This document shows, one piece after another, positions 9,728 to 18,461 of a stretch of DNA of 64,000 bases. The DNA is taken from contig NZ_PQVH01000002.1 of assembly GCF_004661485.1 (NCBI RefSeq), forward strand, positions 234,238 to 298,237, read 5' to 3'. A model generated the notes under the pieces. That model was not told the origin of the DNA. It saw only the letters and a program-made list of their open reading frames with translations, and searched no databases. The first letter of the stretch is position 1. Each line of letters starts with the position of its first letter. This stretch comes from Methylotenera oryzisoli. GTDB lineage: Bacteria; Pseudomonadota; Gammaproteobacteria; Burkholderiales; Methylophilaceae. The position numbers and the translations under genes are program-made.

Positions 9728-11500
9728 TTATTGGATAATCAGCTTGGCGCCAGGGGTAATATGGCTGGATGATTTTTTGTTCCAACGTTTAAGGTCGGCC
9801 ACTGCCACATCAAATTTATCAGCAATGCTGTGTAATGTGTCACCACGTTTAACGATATAAGTTTGCTTTTTGTCTGCAATGCTACTTTTGCTTGCAGATT
9901 TTTTAGCACCAACCGTGTCTTTAGCGTCTGAAACATCAATGCTCAATACTTGTCCGGTTTTTAGTTTGCCATTACGTAGCGCGTTAGCTGCCAATATTTG
10001 TTTTACGCTCACGCCGTAGTATTTAGCAATCGATTGCATCACCTCACCTTTTTTTACTTTGTGCATGATGGTTTGTTTTTGTGGCGCTTCTTTTTCTACT
10101 TCCTGATCCTCAATCACTGTTAGTGGTGCATCGTCATTGGCGTCAGATTTGGGCACCAATATGGTAGTGCTTTTTTTCATTTTAGCTTGCGCGGACAAAT
10201 CATTAACGTCTCTTAGTTGGGCTAGATTCATCCCAAACTTGTTGGCGATTTTATCCATGCTCTCACCGCGTTTTGCCTGATACGTTTGCCAGTTTACTAG
10301 AGGTTTTTCGTAGTTAGCCAGGTTGGTTCTAAAGGTTTGTGCGGCCATGATCGGCAGCAGTAGTTCTAGGTTTTCACGGTCGCTATTAATCAGCGGGCGG
10401 TCATAGCTTGGGTTGAGTGCAAGAAACTCTTCATGATTAATTTCCGCAAGCTTTGCAACCAAATGGGTGTCAATACGCGCTGGTGCGCTTACTTTAGCAA
10501 AGTAGGGCGTGTTAGCAATTGTAGGTATTTTTAGCCCGTAGTTACTTGGGTCTGTCATCAAGTTCTTGACGGCCTGTAGCTTAGGCACATAGTTCTTGGT
10601 TTCGTCAGAGAGGTTTAGGCTTTCGTAGTCTGTGGGTAGGCCCAATTTACGGTTGCGCTCGATGGCTCGCCCAACCGTGCCTTCACCTGCATTGTAGGCG
10701 GCGAGTGCTAAATCCCAGGCACCAAACATGGCATGTAGCTTTTGCAGATAAGTAAGCGCTGCGTCGGTCGCCATGGTGATGTTGCGTCTGTTGTCTACCC
10801 ACCAGTTTTGCTTTAAGCCAAAGTGTTTGCCTGTAGATGGAATAAACTGCCAGATGCCGGAAGCACTGCTTTTTGAGTAAGCTTTAGGGTTGTATGCACT
10901 CTCAATCATGGGCAATAGCGCAATCTCGGTTGGCATGCCACGTTTTTCTACTTCTTCAACGATATGGAACAAATAACGTTGGCTACGCTCGACCATGCGT
11001 TGTACGTAGTCCGGGCGTGAACTGTACCACTCCTCATGTTTAGTGGTGAGGGCTGAGGTTGAGTCTGGCATGGCATAGCCATTTTTGATGCGTTGCCACA
11101 GGTCATCGTGCTGCGGTGCAGACTGATCTAATGTTGCGGTGTTGGTTTCAGTGCTAGGGTTGGTTTTATTGTCTTTGATCGTGATTTCAAGGCTATCTGC
11201 TAGGCGGCCGCCTCGTAAAGGTTTTTGGCTTTGCAGTTCTTTAGTGGCTTCGGTTTTGCTGCCCAAATCTCGCATGGCTGGTTTAAACGAGTCGTCTGAG
11301 AAAATAATAATCTCATCACCAGCGACATTGGAAATAGTGTTGGATTCTGCCTGCGATGTACTGCTAAACATCATACCAGCAGTGGCTAGGCTGATGAAAA
11401 GTGTGGACTGAAGTGTGCGCACGAAGCTAACAGGAGTTTGGATGGATTGACCAATGCGTAAGAAAAATTGAGTACCCATAAAAACGCTCTTGTTCATCAT
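9728..11500 (-). CDS. mltD: membrane-bound lytic murein transglycosylase D with three LysM domains
   Basis: Cleaves the glycan strand of peptidoglycan to 1,6-anhydromuropeptides. After an N-terminal export signal ending around residue 51 (SQAES) there is a low-complexity linker, then the SLT domain. The catalytic Glu200 is in LLPMIESAYNP, followed by SGIWQFIPSTGKHFGL and AAYNAGEGTVGRAI. Three C-terminal LysM repeats begin YQAKRGESMDKIANKF, MHKVKKGEVMQSIAKYY and YIVKRGDTLHSIADKF. No lipobox is visible, unlike E. coli MltD, so it may be periplasmic or anchored by an uncleaved signal. Two adjacent ATG codons are possible starts. gloB lies upstream on the same strand, the same neighbours as in E. 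coli. Confidence 0.93.
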   Translation of the reverse strand: MMNKSVFMGTQFFLRIGQSIQTPVSFVRTLQSTLFISLATAGMMFSSTSQAESNTISNVAGDEIIIFSDDSFKPAMRDLGSKTEATKELQSQKPLRGGRLADSLEITIKDNKTNPSTETNTATLDQSAPQHDDLWQRIKNGYAMPDSTSALTTKHEEWYSSRPDYVQRMVERSQRYLFHIVEEVEKRGMPTEIALLPMIESAYNPKAYSKSSASGIWQFIPSTGKHFGLKQNWWVDNRRNITMATDAALTYLQKLHAMFGAWDLALAAYNAGEGTVGRAIERNRKLGLPTDYESLNLSDETKNYVPKLQAVKNLMTDPSNYGLKIPTIANTPYFAKVSAPARIDTHLVAKLAEINHEEFLALNPSYDRPLINSDRENLELLLPIMAAQTFRTNLANYEKPLVNWQTYQAKRGESMDKIANKFGMNLAQLRDVNDLSAQAKMKKSTTILVPKSDANDDAPLTVIEDQEVEKEAPQKQTIMHKVKKGEVMQSIAKYYGVSVKQILAANALRNGKLKTGQVLSIDVSDAKDTVGAKKSASKSSIADKKQTYIVKRGDTLHSIADKFDVAVADLKRWNKKSSSHITPGAKLIIQ

Positions 11501-11514
11501 AATGCAACATAGTA

Positions 11515-11530
11515 ACGAACGTGCGTTCGT
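11515..11530. promoter_or_regulatory. palindromic site upstream of mltD
   Basis: ACGAACG-TG-CGTTCGT is an inverted repeat with perfect 7-bp arms, 15 bp upstream of the mltD start codon. The form resembles TetR-family operators. No TetR-type gene is present in the window, so the binder is unknown. It has no T run, so it is not a terminator for gloB. Confidence 0.45.
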
Positions 11531-11585
11531 AAAGTCAAGTTAAAATCACCGTAAATTACTTTATAAAAATTGTCTATCTTCATGA

Positions 11586-12374
11586 TTAATATGAGTTTCT
11601 AAGCGCTCTCATTGCGCTGAATGTTTGTAAGAGGTTCGCATTTTTAGTATGTAAGGATGCTTGAATTTCAGGCATATGGCAGCGTAAAAATGGATTAGTT
11701 TCCAGCTCTAAAGCAAGGGTAGAGGGTAAGGTCGGCTGTCCTGATGTAAGCTGTACTTTTGCATCCTGCTGACGCTTAACTAGCGACATGTTGCCGGGTT
11801 CTAAACCAAGCGCAAAGTTAATGTTGTGTAATGTGTACTCATGTGTGCAGTACACTTGCGTGCTCGCCGGCAGTGCTGTCAGTTTTTGTAATGATGCCAT
11901 CATTTGTGCAGGTGTTCCTTCAAACAGCCTGCCGCAGCCAGCGCCAAATAGGGTGTCACCGCAAAACAGCCATTGTTGTGCCTGATGTTCAATGTAGTAA
12001 GCAATATGCCCGAGCGTATGCCCAGGTACATCAATCACTTTAGCACTGCTGATCCAATCACCCAAATACAGTTGCTCGGGCTCACTTACTGGTTTGTGTG
12101 CAAATGTGTATTGCTCTAATTTTGGGGCAAAAACTTCTGCATCAGGATATGTTCTTAATAGTAAATCGACCCCACCGATATGATCTTGATGGTGGTGAGT
12201 AATTAGGATGGTTTGTAAATCTAAATCCAGTTGTCTTAGGGTGTTAATGACAGGTGTAGCATCTCCAGGGTCAACGACAATGGCTTTGTGCTGGTTATGT
12301 ATAAGCCACAGGTAATTGTCGCTGAAAGCGGGGATTGGAATAATTTGTAATGGATGTTGTATATCGTCTATCAT
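11586..12374 (-). CDS. gloB: hydroxyacylglutathione hydrolase (glyoxalase II)
   Basis: Hydrolyses S-lactoylglutathione to lactate and glutathione, the second step of methylglyoxal removal. It is a metallo-beta-lactamase-fold enzyme of 262 residues. The binuclear metal motif TH-x-H-x-DH is visible as His60, His62, Asp64 and His65 in ITHHHQDHIGG. Further metal ligands are in VPGHTLGHIAYY and FCGDTLFGAGCGRLFEG, and the C-terminal glutathione-binding region includes THEYTLHNINFA. It diverges from the YafS-like methyltransferase, with 66 bp between start codons. The mltD-gloB-yafS grouping is also that of enterobacteria. Confidence 0.96.
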   Translation of the reverse strand: MIDDIQHPLQIIPIPAFSDNYLWLIHNQHKAIVVDPGDATPVINTLRQLDLDLQTILITHHHQDHIGGVDLLLRTYPDAEVFAPKLEQYTFAHKPVSEPEQLYLGDWISSAKVIDVPGHTLGHIAYYIEHQAQQWLFCGDTLFGAGCGRLFEGTPAQMMASLQKLTALPASTQVYCTHEYTLHNINFALGLEPGNMSLVKRQQDAKVQLTSGQPTLPSTLALELETNPFLRCHMPEIQASLHTKNANLLQTFSAMRALRNSY

Positions 12375-12440
12375 CTGCTTAAGTATATTACTTTACTAAA
12401 ATATAGTTTGTTTTAATTCCATTAAAGTGACATCAACGCT

Positions 12441-13229
12441 ATGAGCCAGCAACTAAATACATCAGCACCGCTGCATCCAGAGCATCAATGGCTAAATTCA
12501 GCGCTTGGTCGTTACTTGCAACAGGAAGAGCAGGTGCTGTATGACCAGGCGGTGGTCGATTTATTTGGGTTTAACGCACTGCAAATTGGCTGTTTGCAAA
12601 TGGATTTGCTGCGTAGTTCACGTATCGCCAACAGATACAAATCTACAGAGTATATGAACGCGGCAGAGTTCCCACATTTGTATTGCTGTGATGACTTTCT
12701 ACCTGTCGCAGATGCGAGTTTGGATTTATTGATCTTACCGCATCGGCTTGAATTTAGTGAGCGCCCTCATCAAACGCTGCGTGAAGCAGAGCGCGTGATG
12801 ATGCCGGAAGGACATTTGTTGATATCAGGTTTTAATCCGCTGAGTTTATGGGGCATGGCGTTATTTTTAAGAAATTTACTGCACAACAATGATGCCGCTG
12901 CGAAGACATTTCCGTGGAATGCCAGTTTTATTGGCCTAGGCCGATTAAAAGACTGGTTAGCATTGCTGGGGTTTGAGGTGATTTCGGTACAAATGTGCTG
13001 TCATACGCCACCGTGTGAGCAGGAGTCCTGGCATCGCCGCTTTAGCTTTATGGATAAGCTTGGCGCAAAGTGGCTCTCGGCAATTGGCGGCGTATATTTT
13101 ATTGTGGCCAAAAAACGCGTGGTAGGCATGACGCCTCTTAAGCCTAGCTGGAAAACTGCGCCAGTAAAACCAAATTTGGTAGTACGCCCAACACAACGTA
13201 AGCCCAGCCAGCGTGGGCATGTTGAGTGA
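12441..13229 (+). CDS. SAM-dependent methyltransferase, YafS-like
   Basis: Class I methyltransferase-like protein of 262 residues with unknown substrate. The Rossmann core is recognisable but the first glycine-rich loop is degenerate (LQIGCLQMDLLRSS). The acidic turn and later strands are seen in FLPVADASLDLLILPHRLEF and REAERVMMPEGHLLISGFNPLSLWGM, typical of the Methyltransf_11 family. The C-terminal 40 residues are basic and Pro-rich. The divergent partner gloB gives the same arrangement as E. coli gloB-yafS, supporting the YafS-like call. No good Shine-Dalgarno precedes the ATG; other starts are not better. Confidence 0.75.
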   Translation: MSQQLNTSAPLHPEHQWLNSALGRYLQQEEQVLYDQAVVDLFGFNALQIGCLQMDLLRSSRIANRYKSTEYMNAAEFPHLYCCDDFLPVADASLDLLILPHRLEFSERPHQTLREAERVMMPEGHLLISGFNPLSLWGMALFLRNLLHNNDAAAKTFPWNASFIGLGRLKDWLALLGFEVISVQMCCHTPPCEQESWHRRFSFMDKLGAKWLSAIGGVYFIVAKKRVVGMTPLKPSWKTAPVKPNLVVRPTQRKPSQRGHVE

Positions 13230-13284
13230 TTGAGATGTTGCGTGGCTTCGGTAGCTTCAAGTAATGGCTTGAATTGCCGGTTGG

Positions 13285-14301
13285 TTACATCTGCATCAAT
13301 GCCTTTCTCACTTCAGCCTCATCAATATCTTTACCAATAATGACAATGCGCGACATTGCATCTTCTTCATCCCAACCCTCTAGCAACGTGGGTGGATAGG
13401 GAGTGAAGTGCACGGCATGAATCGCTAGCGGTGCTGGCTGGTCTTCTGCGTGAATAATGCCTTTTAAGCGTAATAGTTTGGCGCCATGGGTTTGGCACAG
13501 CTTCAAAATTACAGGTTTTAGATCGCGCCAGTTCAAGGGCTTGGGCATGGTGACGGTAAAGCTGGTAATACCATCTTGATGTGGTTTTTGCGGCAACGTG
13601 CCCTTAGGTGCGCTGGCTTTGCTTGGCGTGCGTAACCAGCGTTGCGGTGCTGCAGTTTTGCCTGTGGGGTCAAATAAGCCAACATCAATGATGTGATCCG
13701 GGTTGATTTCGCCATGCTTAATCAAATGCTGATTAGCCCCCGGGTTAATTTCTGCAAGTTTTTCCTGTAGTGCCTGTATCTGTGCCGGTGCTGCGATATC
13801 GGTTTTAGTCAGTAACAGAACATCGGCTACCGCTGCCTGTTTGAGGGCTTCTACATTGTTTTCTAATTGACTTAGTCCATAAACGCTATCAATTGTGACG
13901 ACAACTGCATCTAACCTGAAGGTTGATTCAATCACTGGTTCATTCATTAAGTTGCCCAAAATCGGGCCGGGGTCAGCCATGCCGGTGGTTTCTATCACCA
14001 AGCGATTAAATTGCGGAATCGCCTGTAATGCACGCTTAAAGAATAAATCGCGCATGGTATCTGCTAGCTCGTTTTTTAAGGTGCAGCAGACGCAGCCTGA
14101 GTTCAATAATACCGTGTTGTCTGCAATGTGTTCACTATCTACCTGTGTGGCCAGAATGTGGTCTAGGCCTGTTTCACCGAGTTCATTAATGATGACGGCA
14201 GAGTCATGCATTTTAGGGTCACTCAGCAGCTTGTTGAGTAGCGTGGTTTTACCAGAGCCTAAAAAGCCTGTGAGCAATGTAACGGGGATGCGTTTATCCA
14301 T
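13285..14301 (-). CDS. COG0523 (CobW/YjiA-type) GTPase, putative zinc metallochaperone
   Basis: G3E-family GTPase that inserts or traffics metal ions. Walker A is GFLGSGKTTLLNKLL at the N-terminus. The family metal motif is NSGCVCCTLKNEL (C-x-C-C), and the base-recognition motif is LLLTKTD. The C-terminal CobW_C domain contains LLRLKGIIHAEDQPAPLAIHAV. At 338 residues it has the normal length. It follows a Fur/Zur-family regulator on the same strand with a 70-bp gap. This pairing is a known signature of COG0523 proteins in zinc homeostasis, so a zinc role is favoured over cobalamin synthesis. No cob genes are nearby. Confidence 0.88.
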   Translation of the reverse strand: MDKRIPVTLLTGFLGSGKTTLLNKLLSDPKMHDSAVIINELGETGLDHILATQVDSEHIADNTVLLNSGCVCCTLKNELADTMRDLFFKRALQAIPQFNRLVIETTGMADPGPILGNLMNEPVIESTFRLDAVVVTIDSVYGLSQLENNVEALKQAAVADVLLLTKTDIAAPAQIQALQEKLAEINPGANQHLIKHGEINPDHIIDVGLFDPTGKTAAPQRWLRTPSKASAPKGTLPQKPHQDGITSFTVTMPKPLNWRDLKPVILKLCQTHGAKLLRLKGIIHAEDQPAPLAIHAVHFTPYPPTLLEGWDEEDAMSRIVIIGKDIDEAEVRKALMQM

Positions 14302-14371
14302 AGGTTGAGATTTATCTTAATATTCAATTTATCTGGTGTTGAGTTTGTTGGGGGCTTGCTCAAGTTAAATG

Positions 14372-14833
14372 TCAGCGTGTTTGCGTGTTGCAGTGCTGAC
14401 ACAAGCCTTTGATGTTAATATCAATAGATTCAACATGATACAGCTCCAGTACTTGTTTTGGAAACTGTGGCTTCAACTCATGTATGCAGGTTACTTCACC
14501 GCACGAAGTACAGTGCAGGTGTGCATGCTGGTGCGCGTTCGGTAGTAGCTGCTTTTTGTTTGCATTGGCTTCACTGCGTGTGTAAGTATTGTGTGAAAAC
14601 TGGAATTTCCATGCGCGGTTTTCACCTGAAATTTTATGAATTAGATGGTGTTCCGTTAGCCAATCCAGCACACGGTAAATAGTGACGCGATCAAACTCTT
14701 TTTGGCTGGCCATTTGCTCTAAGATTTCAGAATGGCTTAGTGCAGTGCGCGCGCTGGTAAGCACTGTTAGTACGGCAAGGCGCGCTTTGGTTGACCGTAA
14801 GCCAGCATCAGTAAAAATTTGTTGTGTATTCAT
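14372..14833 (-). CDS. Fur-family transcriptional regulator, probably Zur
   Basis: Metal-responsive repressor of 153 residues. The N-terminal winged helix (GLRSTKARLAVLTVLTSA, FDRVTIYRVLDWLTEHHLIHKI) is followed by a dimerisation and metal domain. That domain has HQHAHLHCTSCGEVTCI and a C-terminal CQHCN, giving two CxxC pairs for structural zinc. I use the ATG ending at 14833; a TTG six bases upstream is also possible, and neither has a clear Shine-Dalgarno. It lies between selO and the COG0523 GTPase, all on the minus strand. The GTPase partner favours Zur over Fur, but the metal is not proven by sequence. Confidence 0.85.
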   Translation of the reverse strand: MNTQQIFTDAGLRSTKARLAVLTVLTSARTALSHSEILEQMASQKEFDRVTIYRVLDWLTEHHLIHKISGENRAWKFQFSHNTYTRSEANANKKQLLPNAHQHAHLHCTSCGEVTCIHELKPQFPKQVLELYHVESIDINIKGLCQHCNTQTR

Positions 14834-14860
14834 GAGCAACTGTAGTGAGTTAGGGGCGCA

Positions 14861-16447
14861 TTATGAACTACAGGAGAGCATGGAACAACCTGCTTTATGC
14901 CTTGCCCAATCTGGACGCTTTTGTTCAAATCTTTCCATACCAGCTTGTTCGGTGTAGGGGTTGCGTAGCAATTTTAGCAGCGCTTCAATCATGCTGGTGT
15001 CGCCTTGTTCGGCTAAATCAATCGCTTCTTGGGCGAGGTAATTACGCAACACATAACGCGGGTTGTGGCTTGCCATGCGTGCGTGCCTTGCGATTACTGA
15101 CTCCGTAGTTTGCAATATGCGTTTTGCATATTGTGCTAACCAATCGTTAAAGTCTGCTTCAAAGTTTGTATAGCCTTGCTCGGTATAAAACGCGATTTTT
15201 AAATCTGCGATATTGGGTGCAGTTAAATTGAGATGCGGCAAATGGGTGAAAAATAAGGTCATATCCACTTCGGCACGAGTCATCAACTCAAAGCAGCGGT
15301 TAATCATTTCACCATCAGTCTCTTGCCAACCATCAAGCCCGAACTTCCCGACTAATGCGTCTATCAAGCTTTGGTTATATACAGCCTCATACTGGTCAAG
15401 CGCGTGATTTAAACCAACGGCATCTGGCAAAATGGTCGAGAGTGCGTCGGCAAGGCGCTCTAAGTTCCAGCGCCCAATATCATGTTGCCGGCCAAAGCAA
15501 TAGCGCCTGCCTTGTGCATCTGTTGTGTTAGGCGTCCAGCCCGGATCGAAATTATCTACCCAGCCGTAAGGGCCATAGTCAATGGTGAGGCCGGTAATCG
15601 ACATGTTGTCTGTGTTCATCACACCATGCACAAAGCCTACGCGCATCCAGTGGGCAATCATGCGCGCTGTACGTTCGCTTATTTCTGTAAACCATGCTTC
15701 AATGAGTGCTGCAGAAGGCTCTTCTTTGGCTAAAGTATGCGTTTGTTGTTTTAGCCAGTCGCTAAAGTCGCGGTCTATCGTAAAGCTAATCATTTGTTTT
15801 AAAAGCGCATGGTTGCCACGGCTGGCCAATAGCTCAAAATGTCCAAAGCGCGTAAATGATGATGCTACACGGCAAACAATGGCGCCTTGCTCCATTTGGG
15901 GGTTGCCGTCATAAAACATATCACGTACGACTTGGTCGCCTGTTCTTACCAAGCTTAATGCGCGGGTAGTTGGCACGCCTAAGTAGTACATAGCTTCACT
16001 GCATAAAAACTCACGTAATGAAGAGCGCAATACGGCACGGCCATCGGCACGGCGGGAATACGGTGTTTCTCCGGCACCTTTGAGTTGCAACTCAAAACGT
16101 TGGTTATTGTGTATCAGCTCGCCTAAATAAATTGCACGTCCATCGCCTAACTGTCCGGCCCAATTGCCAAACTGATGTCCGCCGTAACAAGTAGCGTAAG
16201 GTTGCATTCCCTCCAGTAGCTGGTTGCCGCCCAAAGCGCTTACCATGGCTGGGTCGTGCATATCTTCATCGGATAGCCCTAGCATCTCAGCAACATCCGT
16301 TGAGTAGGCCATCAGAGAGGGCGCTTTCACCGGCGTAGGCATAACGCTAGACCAGAGTGCATCTTTTACTTGGCGTGTGTAGTTGGCGGTAACTGCGTCG
16401 CCGGGGAGTTCTCTGTAAAAGCGATTATCAAAATTAAGTGTTCTCAT
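14861..16447 (-). CDS. selO: SelO/YdiU protein AMPylase
   Basis: Pseudokinase-fold enzyme that transfers AMP to protein hydroxyls; known SelO acts in the oxidative-stress response. The family signatures are present: YATCYGGHQFGNWAGQLGDG, GAGETPYSRRADGRAVLRSS, and the HGVMNTDNMSITG and DYGPYGWVDNF segments that hold the metal-binding Asn and Asp. Length of 528 residues is normal. The C-terminus ends Cys-Ser-Ser, the conserved tail where eukaryotic members carry selenocysteine; here it is a normal Cys codon. It is followed after 27 bp by the Fur/Zur-type gene on the same strand, so read-through is possible. Confidence 0.95.
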   Translation of the reverse strand: MRTLNFDNRFYRELPGDAVTANYTRQVKDALWSSVMPTPVKAPSLMAYSTDVAEMLGLSDEDMHDPAMVSALGGNQLLEGMQPYATCYGGHQFGNWAGQLGDGRAIYLGELIHNNQRFELQLKGAGETPYSRRADGRAVLRSSLREFLCSEAMYYLGVPTTRALSLVRTGDQVVRDMFYDGNPQMEQGAIVCRVASSFTRFGHFELLASRGNHALLKQMISFTIDRDFSDWLKQQTHTLAKEEPSAALIEAWFTEISERTARMIAHWMRVGFVHGVMNTDNMSITGLTIDYGPYGWVDNFDPGWTPNTTDAQGRRYCFGRQHDIGRWNLERLADALSTILPDAVGLNHALDQYEAVYNQSLIDALVGKFGLDGWQETDGEMINRCFELMTRAEVDMTLFFTHLPHLNLTAPNIADLKIAFYTEQGYTNFEADFNDWLAQYAKRILQTTESVIARHARMASHNPRYVLRNYLAQEAIDLAEQGDTSMIEALLKLLRNPYTEQAGMERFEQKRPDWARHKAGCSMLSCSS

Positions 16448-16553
16448 ACCTGCATTTTAGATGGTTTGGCTTACTTAAAGTTACAATTTTTTGCAGTGAA
16501 TCATAGGCTGCCTCATGTATCATTGCGGTTATATTGGAAATAGAAAAAACGGA

Positions 16554-18461
16554 ATGAACGTATTTTACGAAGAAGACGGCAACTTTAGGGTTGCCAGCAT
16601 CATGAGCGAGGCTGAAAGCTCGATGCAAGTTGAGTCAATTAGCGGAAAACGTAGCAAAATCAAGGCGGCTAATGTGTTGCTTCGCTTTGAAGCGCCATTA
16701 TCTGGCTTTTTAGAAACCGCACAAGCCGAAGCCGATAAACTCGAGCTTGATTTCCTATGGGAGTGCTGCGGCGAGGCTGAGTTTAACTTTGAAGACTTCG
16801 CACAGGAATATTACGGTAAAAAACCAACGCACTTAGAGGCGGCTGCCATTGCTGTTCGTCTGCACAGCGCCCCAGTTTATTTTAACCGAAAGGGTAAAGG
16901 TCGTTATAAGGCTGCGCCGGCGGATATTTTAAAAGCAGCATTAGCCGGTTTGGAAAAAAAGCGCTTATTAGCAGAAAAAATGGCTGGATACGTGGAGCAG
17001 CTAAAAGCGCTGACGATGCCAGAGGAGATTATGCAAAAGCGCGATATGCTGCTGTATGAACCTGATAAGAACGCATTTGAATATAAAGTGCTAGATACTG
17101 CGGCGGCTGCCCTGCATTTAAGCCACCTGAAATTGTTACATGCCTGCGGTGCAATTCCTTCTGTGCATGATTATCACTTGGGGGCTTTTTTACGCGAGTA
17201 TTTTGCAAAAGGCGAGGCATTTACCGATGAGCAAATATCGGCATTGTCTGCAGGTATCAGCTTTGATTTACCCATGGCAGAAGCTGAAGCATTTAGTATC
17301 GACGATAGCACTACGACGGAGATTGATGATGCTTTCTCTATCCGCCAGCTTGACGATGGCCTAATATGCGTAGGCATACATATTGCAGCGCCGGCACTGG
17401 GTATTGATATCGATAGCCCTTTAGACCTCGCTGCGATGCATCGTTTATCTACGGTATACATGCCTGGTCATAAAATCACCATGCTGCCGGAGTCGGCTAT
17501 TCGTCCGTTTAGCTTGGATGAAGGGCAGATTAAGCCAGTACTATCCATGTATCTGCATGTGAATCCTGATCTAACGATTGTGCAGCGTCACAGTAAAGTG
17601 GAGTTGATTAAGGTGGCAGAAAACCTGCGACATGATGCGCTGGAACCATACTTTAACGAAACTACACTGGCGGCAGATAGTGGCCACCCGTATTGGTCTA
17701 AATTATTGTTCTTATTCAACCTAGCAGAATCTTTGGAAAAAGCACGTGGTAAGTATGACCCCACAAAACCGCCACAGGTAGATTACAACTTTTACGTGAA
17801 TGACGGCAAAGTGAGCATAGTAGGGCGCCATCGTGGTTCGCCTATGGATAAGTTAGTGGCCGAGTTAATGATTGAAGCCAATAGCCAATGGGGAGCGTTA
17901 TTAGCAAGCCACCAGGTGCCGGGCTTATACCGTGCGCAAATGGGCGGCAAGGTGTACATGACCACTAAAGCAGAGCCACATCAAGGCTTGGGTGTTGCAC
18001 AATACTCATGGAGTACATCGCCTTTACGCCGCGCAGTTGACCTGATTAATCAAAGGCAAATTATCAGTGTGGTACAGAATCAACCACCGGTTTATCCGCA
18101 AAATAGCGATGCACTCACCACGCATATGCGTAATTTTGAGCTTACTTACAAAGCTTACAGTGAGTTTCAAATACGTATGGAGCGCTATTGGTGCTTACAG
18201 TATTTGATTCAAGAAGACATTCAAGAAGTGCATGCCACGGTATGGCGCGAAAACTTGGTGCGTTTGGATAATCTACCTTTTATGACCAAGGTCTATGGCT
18301 TGCCGGAATTAAAGGTCGGTACGCGTGTGAGCTTGCAAGTGCAAGAGGTAGATACGCTAATGATGGAACTGCGGACTAAGTTCCTTCAAGTGTTAGAGAA
18401 TGAAGCTGTCGTTACCGAAATACCTGCCGAGGATGAGGGAACTGAAGTGGAGGCGGCTTAA
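16554..18461 (+). CDS. RNB-domain (RNase II/R family) exoribonuclease
   Basis: Hydrolyses RNA from the 3' end. The RNB catalytic core is visible in SIDDSTTTEIDDAFSIRQL, which carries the cluster of metal-binding Asp residues, and in HRGSPMDKLVAELMIEANS and YSWSTSPLRRAVDLINQRQ. It is shorter than RNase R and has only weak cold-shock-like segments at either end. The frame is open from 16515, but I start at the ATG at 16554 (M-N-V-F-Y-E-E-D-G), which fits the conserved N-terminus better; this is judgement. The next gene begins with a GTG directly after this stop, so the two are translationally coupled. Confidence 0.85.
   Translation: MNVFYEEDGNFRVASIMSEAESSMQVESISGKRSKIKAANVLLRFEAPLSGFLETAQAEADKLELDFLWECCGEAEFNFEDFAQEYYGKKPTHLEAAAIAVRLHSAPVYFNRKGKGRYKAAPADILKAALAGLEKKRLLAEKMAGYVEQLKALTMPEEIMQKRDMLLYEPDKNAFEYKVLDTAAAALHLSHLKLLHACGAIPSVHDYHLGAFLREYFAKGEAFTDEQISALSAGISFDLPMAEAEAFSIDDSTTTEIDDAFSIRQLDDGLICVGIHIAAPALGIDIDSPLDLAAMHRLSTVYMPGHKITMLPESAIRPFSLDEGQIKPVLSMYLHVNPDLTIVQRHSKVELIKVAENLRHDALEPYFNETTLAADSGHPYWSKLLFLFNLAESLEKARGKYDPTKPPQVDYNFYVNDGKVSIVGRHRGSPMDKLVAELMIEANSQWGALLASHQVPGLYRAQMGGKVYMTTKAEPHQGLGVAQYSWSTSPLRRAVDLINQRQIISVVQNQPPVYPQNSDALTTHMRNFELTYKAYSEFQIRMERYWCLQYLIQEDIQEVHATVWRENLVRLDNLPFMTKVYGLPELKVGTRVSLQVQEVDTLMMELRTKFLQVLENEAVVTEIPAEDEGTEVEAA

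Noticed and set aside
14861..14875. Selenocysteine codon at the SelO C-terminus
   Set aside because: The codon before Ser-Ser is an ordinary Cys codon, as in other bacterial SelO.
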